A stretch of DNA of 64,000 nt from Verrucomicrobiales bacterium (GCA_029213265.1 JARGNG010000001.1:170206-234205); one strand, 5' to 3'. Shown: positions 18,432-28,799, counted from the first letter of the stretch. A program made the numbers and translations. Notes: generated by a model not told the origin, from the letters alone.

Positions 18432-21400
18432 TCAGAGGCTTGCCGCAGTTCGTTCTGAATTGGGTGAATGCTTGGAAGGCTTTTCCGGGAAGAACCCTAA
18501 CTCCTGCAGCGCCCTGACGAGGCCTTCTGCATCCCATGATTCGGATGGGAAACTCGATTCGTCCTCCGGAAGCTGATCGAGAAAGCGGCGAAACTGACGA
18601 TCGTCGAGAAGGCCCGCATCAGAAACGGGAATGGCGGCAATTTCCATCTTCGGAAAGAAACGACCATAGAGACTGGAGTGTTGTGCCTCTTCCAGTTGAT
18701 TGAGTCGGGAGACCCAGTCCGATCTATCAAGGGTTTCCACTTCGTAGCCGAGGGAGCGGGCGAAAGAGAGAAGATCTTCGAACGACTTTACGAAAGAGCT
18801 CGCGACGTGTCGGGTTGCAGGAGGAATTCGGGTCTGGACGGCCCGGGCAATCGTTTCGGCGGCCCAGTCAACCGGAGTGATCTGAAGATTGCTGCGATAG
18901 TTCGGTGCGAATTCGAGATAGAGGCAGGCACGCAAAACGAGCCAGAGTGCCTGCTTCGACGCAGAGGCGAGAGGCTCCGATGCGCTGACAAGATGGCCCA
19001 TTCGGAAGATGGAGACGGGGATGCCCAATTCCTCCGCAGTTCGGAGGAGGGTTTCCGACACGGCCTTGCCCTGGCCGTATCCATTAAAGAGTTCGTCGAC
19101 CTGGTCGGGAAGATCGGTCTCCTTTCGGCTGAATACAGAGGAGCTGTTCGTGCTGAAGACAGCCAGACTGGAGAGGTAGTGGAGATGTTTGGTTCGCTTC
19201 TGTGAGGCCAGACGGATCAACTCAACGGTACCCAACACATCAGAGGATCGAATTTCGGAATAGGGAGCGGAGTGGTTTACGGTGGCAGCGCCATGAATGA
19301 TCGTGTCCGTTTCTTCGGCCAGGTGATTCCAACGTTTTTCGGAAAGTCCCAGAGTGGGGAGCGAGAGGTCACCTGCGACAGCGCAAACCCGATCGGACCA
19401 GGTCTTGCGGGATAGTTTCAATCCGGCTTCGCTCATTCTTGCCCGGATCCTCCTTAGACCTGCGGTCGCTGTTTTGGAGCGAACGAGGCAGTGAATCCTT
19501 GCATCGGTTGTTTTGAGAAGAGAGTGGAGAAGATGAGGTCCGAAGAGCCCGGTCACACCCGTCAGAAAAATATTCCGGGGCGATTGCGACAGGGCGGGGC
19601 CGTCAGGTCTGCAATCAACCCGAATTGTATTGGAAAGCTGATCGAGATCCTCCTGTGGAGTGATCGGGATTTCGGCGGGAGGTTCTGCGATTGAACTTTC
19701 GGTCCCCTGATGGGAAGTGGGCGAAGCCTCCTGGGTTTCGAGAATGTGGGCGATCGAGACGGCTGCTTTTTCCACGGTGGGATTTTCGATCAGTTGGGAA
19801 GGGGGAATGGGAACACCCAGCTGATTCTCAAGCACTCCGAACAACTCCACTGCCATGAGAGAGTCAAGTCCCTGTTCGTTGAGTGGCTTGGTTTTGGAAA
19901 GGCGGTTCGGGGAAATGCGCAGCACCTTGGCTACCTGTTCGATGATGAATCCTTCGACGAGTTCGATCCGTTCCTCCGGTGCAGCGGCAAAGAACTGCTG
20001 CCGAACCCGGTCGGCGAGATCTCCTCCTGTACCGTCTCCGGAGTCTTCCGTGATGAGATTTTCGTAGAACGGGATGCGACCGGAAAGTCCTGCGGCACTT
20101 TGCCACTTGGACCAATCCACGTTGGACACCGCCATGTGCACCGCTTCGTTCTGCATCAGCAGTTCAAGTCCGCGCAGTGCTTCGCGATTGTTCAATCCCT
20201 TCCAGCCGAGACGATCAAAGTGTTCGGCAAGCCCTTCCGTTCTGGCTGCATATCCTGATTCGTTGAGGCGGTCCCAGGCGATGGAGAGCCCCGGCAATCC
20301 GGTTTGTCTTCGGTAGATAGCCAGTCCGTCGAGAAATGCGTTGGCGGAGACGTAGTTGGCCTGCCCCGGGTTTCCAACGAGAACACTGATCGACGAGAAC
20401 AAAACGAAGTGATCAATCGGATCCTTCTTCGTTTGCCGGTGGAGGTTCCACGCTCCCGCTATTTTCGGAGCGGCCACTTCCTCTACCTGTTCCCCGGTCA
20501 TTCTTGTCAGAACTTCGTCCCGGAGAACCATCGCCGCGTGAAAGATTCCCTTAAGCGGCGGCATGCATTCGCGAATGGAGGAAAGCAAGGCTTCGAGTTC
20601 CCCGGGAGAGGAAACATCACAGGCCCGGAACTCGACCTGCATTTGACTCGAGGTGAGCGCGTCCGGCAGGTTGTTTTGTTTGTGAATATCACCTCCGGAA
20701 CGACTTGCGAGAACGAGGTGGCGGGCTCCCCGTTCGGCAAGAAACGCGGCCACCTCCAGCCCGAATCCGTGCGTTCCTCCTGTGATGAGATAGGTGCCTT
20801 CGCTGCTGAGTGCAAATGGGTCGCGGAGCAGTTTTGGTTCAGGCGTGGCCTCCTGGTTGTCGAAAGTGAAAACGATTTTTCCAATGTGCCTTCCCTGGGC
20901 CATGTGGCGAAAGGCATCCTGTGCCCGGACGATCGGAAAGACGGTATGGGGAAGGGGCGTAATAATCTCCCTGTCGACCAGCTTGCGCACTTTGCCGACG
21001 AGGACTTTGAACCGGGCCGGGCTGATTTGGCGGGCGAGGTCGATCGCCACATAGGTCAGACAATTCTTAAACGGTCGAAGTCCGACTTCCGTGTTTTCGT
21101 AGATATCCCGCTTGCCCAGTTCAAGAAACCGACCGCCTTCCCGAAGACATTCGAGGCTTTTTGTGATGGCCTGACCGGCGAGCGAATTGAGGACGATATC
21201 GACCCCCGCGCCGTCGGTGGTCTCAAAGATTTCATCGGCGAAGGTTAGGGTGCGGGAATCAAAGACATGATCGACTCCGAGTCTCTTGAGGAATTCGCGT
21301 TTCAGCGGAGACCCTGCCGTGGCAAAGACTTCCGCGCCGGCATGCTGAGCAAGCCGGATTGCGGCGAGCCCAACTCCGCCTGCTCCTGCATGGATCAGGA

Positions 21401-24400
21401 CCCGTTCGCCCTTTTCCATGCGCCCGACTTCATGAAGAGCATACCAGGCCGTCAAATAGACCGACGGAATCGTCGAGGCGCCCTCGAAGGAAATCGCATT
21501 CGGTAGAGGCAGGAGTAGAGCGGCCGGGACCGTCAGGTGGGTTCGGAAACAACCCGGTCTCACGCCGAACACCCGGTCACCCGGTTTGAAATGCCTCACC
21601 CCGGGACCCACGTTTGTGATGACGCCTGCGAAATCGTCCCCGAAGAGCCCGGCATCCTCTGCATCGGATGGATAGATCCCGAGTGATTTCATGACATCAC
21701 GGAAATTCAAACCTGCCGCATGAATCTCGACTTCGACTTCTCCTTTTGCGGGAGGAATCCGGTCGATTTCCTGCAAGGTGAGATGATCAAAAACTCCTGC
21801 CTGTCTCGTGATCAGCTGCGCGGGTGAATCGTGAAGTGGAAGACGTTTCGTCTTTCTCTGCGAATGGGGTGAAGTGGTCTGAAGCCGGGGAACAAAACGG
21901 GAGTGACCGCGATAGGCGCATTGTGTTTCTTCAGTTCCGGAAACCAAATCAAAACAGCACGAGCGAATTTCTGTTTCTTCGGGGTCAACGGAAAGGTCGA
22001 TGTGTCGAACCCGGTGACTTCGTAATTCCGAATGGATCACGCGGGTCATGCCGGCGAGGGACGTCTGAATGGGATCAAGCATCCCGGAACTTCCCGGGAT
22101 CGACCTCCCTTGCGCTGTTGCCAGCCAGAATGAGGTAGAGGAAGGTTGTTTTGATAGGGAATCGAGGGCCTGAGCAATGAACAGAGGCGTCAGGCAGACA
22201 GGTCCAAGTGATTTCTGCAGCCCGTTGGGCGACGTCCGGGGCGAAAGAGTGGTTCCGAGCGCGCCGAGGTAGAGAATGCCTTCCGGAGAGAATCGGAGCG
22301 AAGTCAAATATTCGATGCAGTGTTCACGACTCGTCGGCAGGTCCGGGGGGCTCACCAGGTGAACGGATTTCCCGGATTCCTCAAGGTAGTTTCGAAACGT
22401 TCCGGCGACGGTCCCGGAAGGATCAGGAAAGAGGAGCCAGTGACCTTTCTTTGCGCTCTTTGTTTCAGCCGACTTGCTCTTCGAGGCCCTGGCGGGAAGC
22501 GCCGCGGCCCGGCCGAATAGAATTCGGTGACCCGGGCTTGAAGCAGTGGAAAAGTGGGAGACGGCCTCAAAGCCAGCGCCTTCCAACAGTGCGTTCATTT
22601 CCCGGGCCGACAAACCGGAAACCGGGTTTTTCCTGTCGAGCCACTGAACAAAGTTGAGAAAGTGGGAGGGTTCTTTTTCGGTAGAGAGAATCAGGATTCC
22701 TCCGGGGCGAAGCAACTGACGCACTCTTCGCAGAGCAGTTTGCGAAAGGGTTTCCGGATGATTCCAAACGATCACATCTGCGGAAGCCGGGGTGGCATCC
22801 TGTGCCCCGAGAGATCGTCGAGGTGTGAATACCTCACTGGTGAGGTTTTCGAATGGGTGCAGTTTGTCAACAACGGCAGCGAGTTGATCAGGATCACCAT
22901 CGGTCAGATGATAGAGCACCTTTTCCGAAGGGAGCCGGGAAAGTAGATACGCAGCCGTCTGGCGCGACCCGCATTCCAGCTCCGTTATGGTCATCCGTTC
23001 CCCTTGCGAGAGGCCCTCGATCATCTTCGCGAGGGTGTCTCCGACAGCGCGGTGGAGTGGTTGAATCCAAGCCGACTCTCCGAACAGTTGATCGGGAAGA
23101 TGGCTGTTCGATTTTTCGTGCAAAAGCGTCCGGGTCGTCGTCTTCCCCGAAAGGATCTGATCAAGATGATCGGAAATGAGAGCGAGAAGAATAAGTTCCG
23201 TGGAGAGATCCGGAGCGGCTTCGAGAAACCGCTTCCAGGTCGTTACAAATTCGCCGGGAGCGAGCGGCTGGAGCAGTTTCCATCGCCCGGGAGAAAGGAG
23301 CCGGAGGACGCCGTCCTTTTCCAGGATCCGGAGAGGACGAAGTAGGATAGATTCGTTGCGAACCGGAATAGTGAGCTCCTCCCGGAGATCTTCCAAGGTG
23401 AATTTTTCGCCGGGGTTTTTGGCAAAGCCGAGCGCAGCGAGTGACCTTTGAATCGCAAGAGCATAGAGAGGGGAGTGATTTTCGATTGGCTCGAAACAAG
23501 TGGACGAGCCTCCCTGCAATTTTCGGAGCAATGATACCAGGGAGGAGGGGGACGGTAAATTCAGGCCCGCTGTGGTAGCGGTGCCCTCCTCTTCTTTCGC
23601 GGGGCTTTCGATCCATTGCTCTTCGATGAAATCGAATGTCACATCTGGAATGTGATCCGCTCGTGCAGACTCGACTGCGAGCAGCCGGAATCCGGAAAGC
23701 TCCGCAATCAGTCCACCATTTTCGTCGATCAGGGTGATATCCGTCTCGTACATGGACGGAGTCGAGTAAATGAGGCGGGCATGGCAGTATGCCTGTTTCG
23801 CGTTTGCTTGGTAGATGCGCAGCCGTCGCAATTCAACAGGAAGGAAAGTTCCTGGTGTTTTGTTAGGGAGTAGCGCCATGACATGAAATGCCGAATCAAG
23901 CAGGACCGGGTGAAGAAGGTACCCATCGGAGATATTCCGAATCGCTTCCGGAATCCGGATGTGGGACCAACCTTCGGAGTCGCTGAAGGCCGCTTCAGTG
24001 AGGCCGCGAAAAAGCGGGCCGTAGCGAAGCCCACTGTTTTCGAGCAACTCGTAGGCTTCCGAAATATCGGTCGGCTTCGGGCACCGTTTTTTGGCTCCTG
24101 CGATTCGATTCGGATCGGCCGGCGGGGATTCCTCGGTGCTGGTTTGCTGACGAATCCGCCCGAGGGCGTGAAGTGTCCAGGTTTGCCTTTTCTCGTCAGA
24201 AGTGCTGAGAATTCGGAAGATGCCTTTATCCGGTTCAAATTCAGCGCGCAACACTGCGGCGGGGCCGTCGCGGGGTATGAAAAGAACCCTTTGAAACTCG
24301 ACCTCCTCGAGAACCAGGTGACTGGATTGATAGTGGTTCCGGGCTACGGCCAGGGCCATCTCGATATACCCGGAAGCAGGAAACACGATGCGGTCGCTCA

Positions 24401-27278
24401 CGACATGATCGTTGAGATAAGGGTGCTCGCGACGATCAGGAAAAAACATCCACTCGCTTCTCGGGCTGGGAATGTCGACATGTAGATACGGGTGCGGTCG
24501 CGGCGTGAGTCTGGCACTTTTCCAGGCTGGCGTCTCGCGCCAATAGCGCTGCTGATCGAAAGGGTAGAGCGGGAGATTTGTGGCCGCGTCCGGCTTTCCG
24601 AGGAGTCCGGACCAGTCAATCGAAATGCCCTTGTTGTGAAGCTGTCCCAGTGATCCCAGCAGGGTATCCCTCGAGGAAGCGTCGCGACGCATGGAAGGCA
24701 ATACGTGAGAGCCTCCCTCCAACGCGGATTTGCGAAGGCATTGTACGAGTGAGGGCTGCAGAACAGGGTGGGAATTGATTTCAAGAAAGAGAGAATTCCC
24801 TTTTCCGGCGAGCGTTTCGATGACCTTCGAAAACTCAACGGTTTCGCGTACATTTTTCCACCAGTATTCCGGGGTGAATCGCGTTCCTGAAAGCTTCCCC
24901 CCGGTGACCGTGGAGTAAATGGGGATCTGCGAGCGCTTCGGATGGATTCCTTTGAGCGATTGGAGCAACCGGTTCCGAACCGGATCCATGAGGTCACTGT
25001 GAAAGGCATAGTCGACCGGTACATAGCGACAGAAAACATTGCGTTCCTGAAGCATCTCATAAAGGTGTTCAACAGCATCGGGTTCTCCGGAAATCGAAAC
25101 CGATGTGGGGCCGTTGCAGGCAGCCAGCGAGAGACCGCCGCCGTTGCTTTGAATCGCTTTACGGGCATCGGCAGGAGTGATTTCAGCAGCGAGCATTCGA
25201 CCGAAACGGGCCGATTCCATTTTTGTTCCCCGGTGGTAGATGACCCGGATGGCATCCTCAAAATCGAGCGCACCGGCGACGTGGGCAGCGGCGACTTCGC
25301 CTACCGAGTGTCCGACCACGGCGGAAGGGTGAATACCCCAGGCCTCCCAGAGTTTGGCGAGTGAAACCTGCATCGCAAAGATGGCAGGCTGTGCCACCGC
25401 AGTATTGGTAAGGTGGGACTTTCTTTTTGAGGCGAAGACTTCATCGCGAAGATGAAAACTCCCGCGACTGATTCGGCGAAGAGCAGAGTGACATCGATCA
25501 AAGGTCTTCCGAAACAAATCAGAGTGTTCATACAATTCCTCTCCCATACCCGCCCATTGCGAACCTTGTCCGGAGAATACAAAGACCGGTTTGGTGTCGG
25601 GGGGGAGTTGGGCGGACTCGAGGAAGATTCCCTCCGGCAATTCGGATTCGTCCTCGACCCGGGAAAATGTTTCCAGTTTGGACAGAAGTTGTTTTCGATT
25701 CGACGCGACTACGGTGAGCCGCTGCGAAAGGGGCGCTCGTTTTTGCAGAGCGGCGGCTGCTATTCCGGGGAGATGTTTCGGATCTTTCTCAATTTTTCCG
25801 ACATAGTCAGAGGCCAGTCTTCGCAACGAAACGGGTGACCTCGCGGAGAGGGACAGCAGGTAGCGCCCTTCCACACGTCCTGCTGCGGGGCTTGCCTTGG
25901 TGGCAGACAGATCGGGGGCGGATTCAAGAATCGCGTGGGCGTTGGCACCACCGAATCCAAATGAGTTCACCGAAGCGAGGAGGCTTTTCCGGCCGAGCCC
26001 GGAGAGATCAAAGTTCTCCGTCACGACATGCAGGTTCAGCGCATCAAAATCGACCGCTGGATTCGGAGTTTGAAAGTGCAGGCTGCGAGGAAGTTGCCTG
26101 TGGTAGAGGCAAAGGCTTGCTTTAATGAGTCCTGCAATTCCGGCAGCAGACTCGAGGTGCCCGATGTTCGTCTTTACTGAACTGATATAGAGAGGGTGCC
26201 GGGAAGAGCGGTTCACCCCCAGCGCGTTTCCCAGGGCATTCGCTTCGATCGGATCGCCGACCCCGGTTCCGGTTCCGTGGGCTTCGACAAAATCAATTTG
26301 GTCAGGGGAGACTCCCGCGAGATCGCAGGTATGGCGAATCAGCGCCTCCTGAGAGACGCGGTTGGGCATGGCAATCGCCGGAGTGTATCCGTCCTGGTTC
26401 ACCGCTGTTCCCCGGACTGTGGCATAGATTCGGTTTCGGTCCCGAACGGCATCTTCGAGAGGCTTGACGAATACGGCACCCACTCCTTCTCCCCTTACGA
26501 ATCCGTTGGCGGTTGCGTCGAATGCTTTGCATCGGCCGTCGGGAGATAAGGCACCGAGGGAGCAAAAGGCGATCCAGGTCGAGGGATCAACGATGTGGTT
26601 AACGCCCGCCACCAATGCAGATTCGCACTCCCCGTCCCAAACGGCACGGCAGGCCTCGTTGAAGGCTACCAGTGACGAAGAACATGCGGTATCGATCGCC
26701 ATGCTCGGGCCCTTGAAGTTGAAGGCGTGGGAGATCCGGTTGGCAGCGATCGACATGGCGGTTCCGGTAGCATCAAAGGCTCCGGATCCCTGTGAAACCG
26801 AGTAGACATGGTCCACCGGAGAAACGGCAAAGCGCGCATATTCATTGTAGGAGATGCCGACGTAGACCCCTACGTTAGCGGCGGCGGATCGATTCGGGAT
26901 TTCACCGGCATCCTCGAATGTGTGCCAGGCAGTTTCGAGTAGAAGCCGCTGTTGTGGATCCATGCTTTCCGCCTCATGCGGCGATACGGAAAAGAAAGAA
27001 GCGTCAAAGAGAGCGTTTCCGTCAATAAAGCCTCCCCACTTGGAATGCGACTGGCCCGGCATGTTCGGCCTTGGGTCGTAGAACGAGGTGATGGACCAAC
27101 GATCTTCGGGGATTTCAGAGATCGCATCGACACCGTTCACGAGAAGGGACCAGAACGATTTGGGGTCGGTAGCTTCGCCCGGTAGGCGCAGTCCCATTCC
27201 CACAATGGCAAGTGGACGGTCTCCCTGACGGGAATGTTTCTTTTTCCGGATTCGAGAAATGTGTCGTGGTGTTGTCAT
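18432..27278 (-). CDS. Single-module highly reducing type I polyketide synthase with terminal thioester reductase
   Basis: Start chosen at ATG 27278 (MTTPRHISRIRKKK), just before the ketosynthase; the product is 2948 residues. Domains and key sites: KS (DTACSSS, C199; EAHGTGTG; NIGHLE), AT (GHSVGE, S658; YAFH, pointing to malonyl units), DH (H958 in HVVSDRIVFP; D1128 in HPVLLDSAFH), a degenerate methyltransferase-like region (ELECGSRQ near 1433), a pseudo-KR region, ER (GAGGVGLAA near 1965), KR (GGTHGFG near 2167; Y2309), one ACP (GLDSL, S2473) and an NAD(P)-binding thioester reductase (TGVTGLFG near 2574; YGQGK, Y2734). The order copies animal fatty acid synthase up to the ACP. Probably iterative, giving a reduced chain released as aldehyde or alcohol. 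No loading domain, FAAL or phosphopantetheinyl transferase is nearby. Confidence 0.95.
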   Translation of the reverse strand: MTTPRHISRIRKKKHSRQGDRPLAIVGMGLRLPGEATDPKSFWSLLVNGVDAISEIPEDRWSITSFYDPRPNMPGQSHSKWGGFIDGNALFDASFFSVSPHEAESMDPQQRLLLETAWHTFEDAGEIPNRSAAANVGVYVGISYNEYARFAVSPVDHVYSVSQGSGAFDATGTAMSIAANRISHAFNFKGPSMAIDTACSSSLVAFNEACRAVWDGECESALVAGVNHIVDPSTWIAFCSLGALSPDGRCKAFDATANGFVRGEGVGAVFVKPLEDAVRDRNRIYATVRGTAVNQDGYTPAIAMPNRVSQEALIRHTCDLAGVSPDQIDFVEAHGTGTGVGDPIEANALGNALGVNRSSRHPLYISSVKTNIGHLESAAGIAGLIKASLCLYHRQLPRSLHFQTPNPAVDFDALNLHVVTENFDLSGLGRKSLLASVNSFGFGGANAHAILESAPDLSATKASPAAGRVEGRYLLSLSARSPVSLRRLASDYVGKIEKDPKHLPGIAAAALQKRAPLSQRLTVVASNRKQLLSKLETFSRVEDESELPEGIFLESAQLPPDTKPVFVFSGQGSQWAGMGEELYEHSDLFRKTFDRCHSALRRISRGSFHLRDEVFASKRKSHLTNTAVAQPAIFAMQVSLAKLWEAWGIHPSAVVGHSVGEVAAAHVAGALDFEDAIRVIYHRGTKMESARFGRMLAAEITPADARKAIQSNGGGLSLAACNGPTSVSISGEPDAVEHLYEMLQERNVFCRYVPVDYAFHSDLMDPVRNRLLQSLKGIHPKRSQIPIYSTVTGGKLSGTRFTPEYWWKNVRETVEFSKVIETLAGKGNSLFLEINSHPVLQPSLVQCLRKSALEGGSHVLPSMRRDASSRDTLLGSLGQLHNKGISIDWSGLLGKPDAATNLPLYPFDQQRYWRETPAWKSARLTPRPHPYLHVDIPSPRSEWMFFPDRREHPYLNDHVVSDRIVFPASGYIEMALAVARNHYQSSHLVLEEVEFQRVLFIPRDGPAAVLRAEFEPDKGIFRILSTSDEKRQTWTLHALGRIRQQTSTEESPPADPNRIAGAKKRCPKPTDISEAYELLENSGLRYGPLFRGLTEAAFSDSEGWSHIRIPEAIRNISDGYLLHPVLLDSAFHVMALLPNKTPGTFLPVELRRLRIYQANAKQAYCHARLIYSTPSMYETDITLIDENGGLIAELSGFRLLAVESARADHIPDVTFDFIEEQWIESPAKEEEGTATTAGLNLPSPSSLVSLLRKLQGGSSTCFEPIENHSPLYALAIQRSLAALGFAKNPGEKFTLEDLREELTIPVRNESILLRPLRILEKDGVLRLLSPGRWKLLQPLAPGEFVTTWKRFLEAAPDLSTELILLALISDHLDQILSGKTTTRTLLHEKSNSHLPDQLFGESAWIQPLHRAVGDTLAKMIEGLSQGERMTITELECGSRQTAAYLLSRLPSEKVLYHLTDGDPDQLAAVVDKLHPFENLTSEVFTPRRSLGAQDATPASADVIVWNHPETLSQTALRRVRQLLRPGGILILSTEKEPSHFLNFVQWLDRKNPVSGLSAREMNALLEGAGFEAVSHFSTASSPGHRILFGRAAALPARASKSKSAETKSAKKGHWLLFPDPSGTVAGTFRNYLEESGKSVHLVSPPDLPTSREHCIEYLTSLRFSPEGILYLGALGTTLSPRTSPNGLQKSLGPVCLTPLFIAQALDSLSKQPSSTSFWLATAQGRSIPGSSGMLDPIQTSLAGMTRVIHSELRSHRVRHIDLSVDPEETEIRSCCFDLVSGTEETQCAYRGHSRFVPRLQTTSPHSQRKTKRLPLHDSPAQLITRQAGVFDHLTLQEIDRIPPAKGEVEVEIHAAGLNFRDVMKSLGIYPSDAEDAGLFGDDFAGVITNVGPGVRHFKPGDRVFGVRPGCFRTHLTVPAALLLPLPNAISFEGASTIPSVYLTAWYALHEVGRMEKGERVLIHAGAGGVGLAAIRLAQHAGAEVFATAGSPLKREFLKRLGVDHVFDSRTLTFADEIFETTDGAGVDIVLNSLAGQAITKSLECLREGGRFLELGKRDIYENTEVGLRPFKNCLTYVAIDLARQISPARFKVLVGKVRKLVDREIITPLPHTVFPIVRAQDAFRHMAQGRHIGKIVFTFDNQEATPEPKLLRDPFALSSEGTYLITGGTHGFGLEVAAFLAERGARHLVLASRSGGDIHKQNNLPDALTSSQMQVEFRACDVSSPGELEALLSSIRECMPPLKGIFHAAMVLRDEVLTRMTGEQVEEVAAPKIAGAWNLHRQTKKDPIDHFVLFSSISVLVGNPGQANYVSANAFLDGLAIYRRQTGLPGLSIAWDRLNESGYAARTEGLAEHFDRLGWKGLNNREALRGLELLMQNEAVHMAVSNVDWSKWQSAAGLSGRIPFYENLITEDSGDGTGGDLADRVRQQFFAAAPEERIELVEGFIIEQVAKVLRISPNRLSKTKPLNEQGLDSLMAVELFGVLENQLGVPIPPSQLIENPTVEKAAVSIAHILETQEASPTSHQGTESSIAEPPAEIPITPQEDLDQLSNTIRVDCRPDGPALSQSPRNIFLTGVTGLFGPHLLHSLLKTTDARIHCLVRSKTATAGLRRIRARMSEAGLKLSRKTWSDRVCAVAGDLSLPTLGLSEKRWNHLAEETDTIIHGAATVNHSAPYSEIRSSDVLGTVELIRLASQKRTKHLHYLSSLAVFSTNSSSVFSRKETDLPDQVDELFNGYGQGKAVSETLLRTAEELGIPVSIFRMGHLVSASEPLASASKQALWLVLRACLYLEFAPNYRSNLQITPVDWAAETIARAVQTRIPPATRHVASSFVKSFEDLLSFARSLGYEVETLDRSDWVSRLNQLEEAQHSSLYGRFFPKMEIAAIPVSDAGLLDDRQFRRFLDQLPEDESSFPSESWDAEGLVRALQELGFFPEKPSKHSPNSERTAASL

Positions 27279-27299
27279 AACTGCCCCGCTCCCAAAATA

Positions 27300-27328
27300 G
27301 TTATAGCGTTCTGCATTGAGGAAAGCAA
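27300..27328 (-). promoter_or_regulatory. Candidate sigma70 promoter for the polyketide synthase
   Basis: Reading the minus strand, TTGCTT (27328-27323) and TATAAC (27305-27300) are separated by 17 bases and lie about 22 bases before the chosen ATG. The 198-base gap from the desaturase stop makes an internal promoter reasonable. Prediction by eye only. Confidence 0.4.
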
Positions 27329-27476
27329 TCAGGGGGATCACTATCTCTGGCAGAGTGGATGAAAATGGCAATACGGAGTGAACTCGAGGGCAAGGTATGC
27401 ACAGCAGCCATTTCTCCCATACCGCAAGCAAGTGCCGAATGGCTTTGCGAAGTTCGGTCCTCTACCTCGCGATTGA

Positions 27477-28751
27477 TCAGCCAGTATTCGGGGGCGGGGA
27501 AGGGGCGTTGTAATCCGGGTTCGCGGTCCCGTGACCTGGCTCGTACTCCGGACCGAGTGCGTCAACAAGGCCGGGATATTGAGGGCCGGGTTCCCGCGCG
27601 ACACAACCTTTCACGACAGCGCCCCGACGATCGTATTCCGGCTGGACCTTCAAAAGTTCATGCAGGCTTTTCAGCCGATAGTGAGGGACGTTGGAGTAAA
27701 GGTGATGGGGAAGGTGGTAGTCCATTCCAAACGGAAAAACAGCATATCGGAGCAGCGGGTTTACTAGAAAGACCCGCGTATTGCTGAACCTGCCTTGATC
27801 ACAATTGGCGTGTTGAATTGTTTGGCGCATCATCATGAAGAAGCTGAATGACGTGATGAGCGGAACGAGCCAGAGCACGGCGAAGTAGACGAGGGTTTCC
27901 AGTCCCGTGGCGAGATGGATTAGCGTGATGGTGAGCAGGAGAAGGGTAGCGTGGACGTAGCGTTGGATAGAGGGTTCCGATTTGGAATCAGTTCCAGATG
28001 CTTTGCCTGGGCGATGTTTGGGTCGTCGTTGCAGGATGAATGTCGCTATGCCCATGATGCCAATCAGGACGAGTGTAGCAAGAAGGACCGTGGAAACGGA
28101 AAGCTCGAAGTGCGCAAGAATTCCATGAGTTGCCAGAAGGAGAAAAAAATAGGGAAAGAAAAGCGTCCGGGAGGCAGGGGGGACATGCTTTGATGCATCG
28201 ATCCCCATTGCACTGAAGCGGGCGCGATGAAAAGTATATCGAATCAGGTTTTGGGGGAGTAGTTGACGTAGAAACAGTCGAATCACCTGCTTGCGATCTT
28301 TGGGGAACTGGAATTCGTGCCCACTTGACTGGAGTTGTGCCAAATCAGGGTCGTGGACAGGATCGTTCACATGCTGGTGATGAGCGAAGTGCTGTTTCCG
28401 GTAGACTTCCGTCGAGGTGAGGATGGGAAACATGCACAGCCAGTTGGAGGCGAGGTTGTTCAGGGTCCGGTTTCGAAAGAGCGTGTAGTGCGTTCCTTCA
28501 TGTCCCGCACCGGCAAGTTGGTGCTGAGAGGCGCCGATAACGAGGATAGCAAGGATCCAGAAGGGAAGATTCAAGAGCAGGGAATATCCGGCATTCGAGC
28601 GCCAGATATCAAAGAGGACGAATGCGCCAATTGTGATAGCCAGGATTAGCCAGGCCCTTCCCAGGAAAAGAAAATTGGTCAGGTTGTCGGCGATGCGGAG
28701 CCGGTCCAGTTCTTCCTGGAATCGTGTTTCTTCCGTGGTTGGGGTGCTCAT
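27477..28751 (-). CDS. Membrane fatty acid desaturase (locus right flank)
   Basis: 424 residues with hydrophobic segments and three His boxes: HEGTH (84-88), HFAHHQH (121-127) and HLPHH (346-350) followed by LYSNVPHYRL. Architecture and spacing match the desaturase at 15242-16510, so they are paralogues, though the sequences differ a good deal. An acyl chain on lipid, ACP or CoA is the expected substrate. It lies 49 bases downstream of the RND exporter start-to-stop chain and 198 bases upstream of the PKS start, all on the minus strand. The C-terminal 40 residues are Gly/Pro-rich and not typical of the catalytic fold. Confidence 0.9.
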   Translation of the reverse strand: MSTPTTEETRFQEELDRLRIADNLTNFLFLGRAWLILAITIGAFVLFDIWRSNAGYSLLLNLPFWILAILVIGASQHQLAGAGHEGTHYTLFRNRTLNNLASNWLCMFPILTSTEVYRKQHFAHHQHVNDPVHDPDLAQLQSSGHEFQFPKDRKQVIRLFLRQLLPQNLIRYTFHRARFSAMGIDASKHVPPASRTLFFPYFFLLLATHGILAHFELSVSTVLLATLVLIGIMGIATFILQRRPKHRPGKASGTDSKSEPSIQRYVHATLLLLTITLIHLATGLETLVYFAVLWLVPLITSFSFFMMMRQTIQHANCDQGRFSNTRVFLVNPLLRYAVFPFGMDYHLPHHLYSNVPHYRLKSLHELLKVQPEYDRRGAVVKGCVAREPGPQYPGLVDALGPEYEPGHGTANPDYNAPSPPPNTG

Positions 28752-28799
28752 GAAAAAGCTCGCATCTACGGTAAAAGAAAGCCCCTCTGCTTGGACTGG

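Noticed and set aside
18432..27278. PUFA synthase (pfaA-like)
   Set aside because: Only one ACP, AT next to KS, an integrated ER and KR, and a terminal thioester reductase; no pfaB-D genes.
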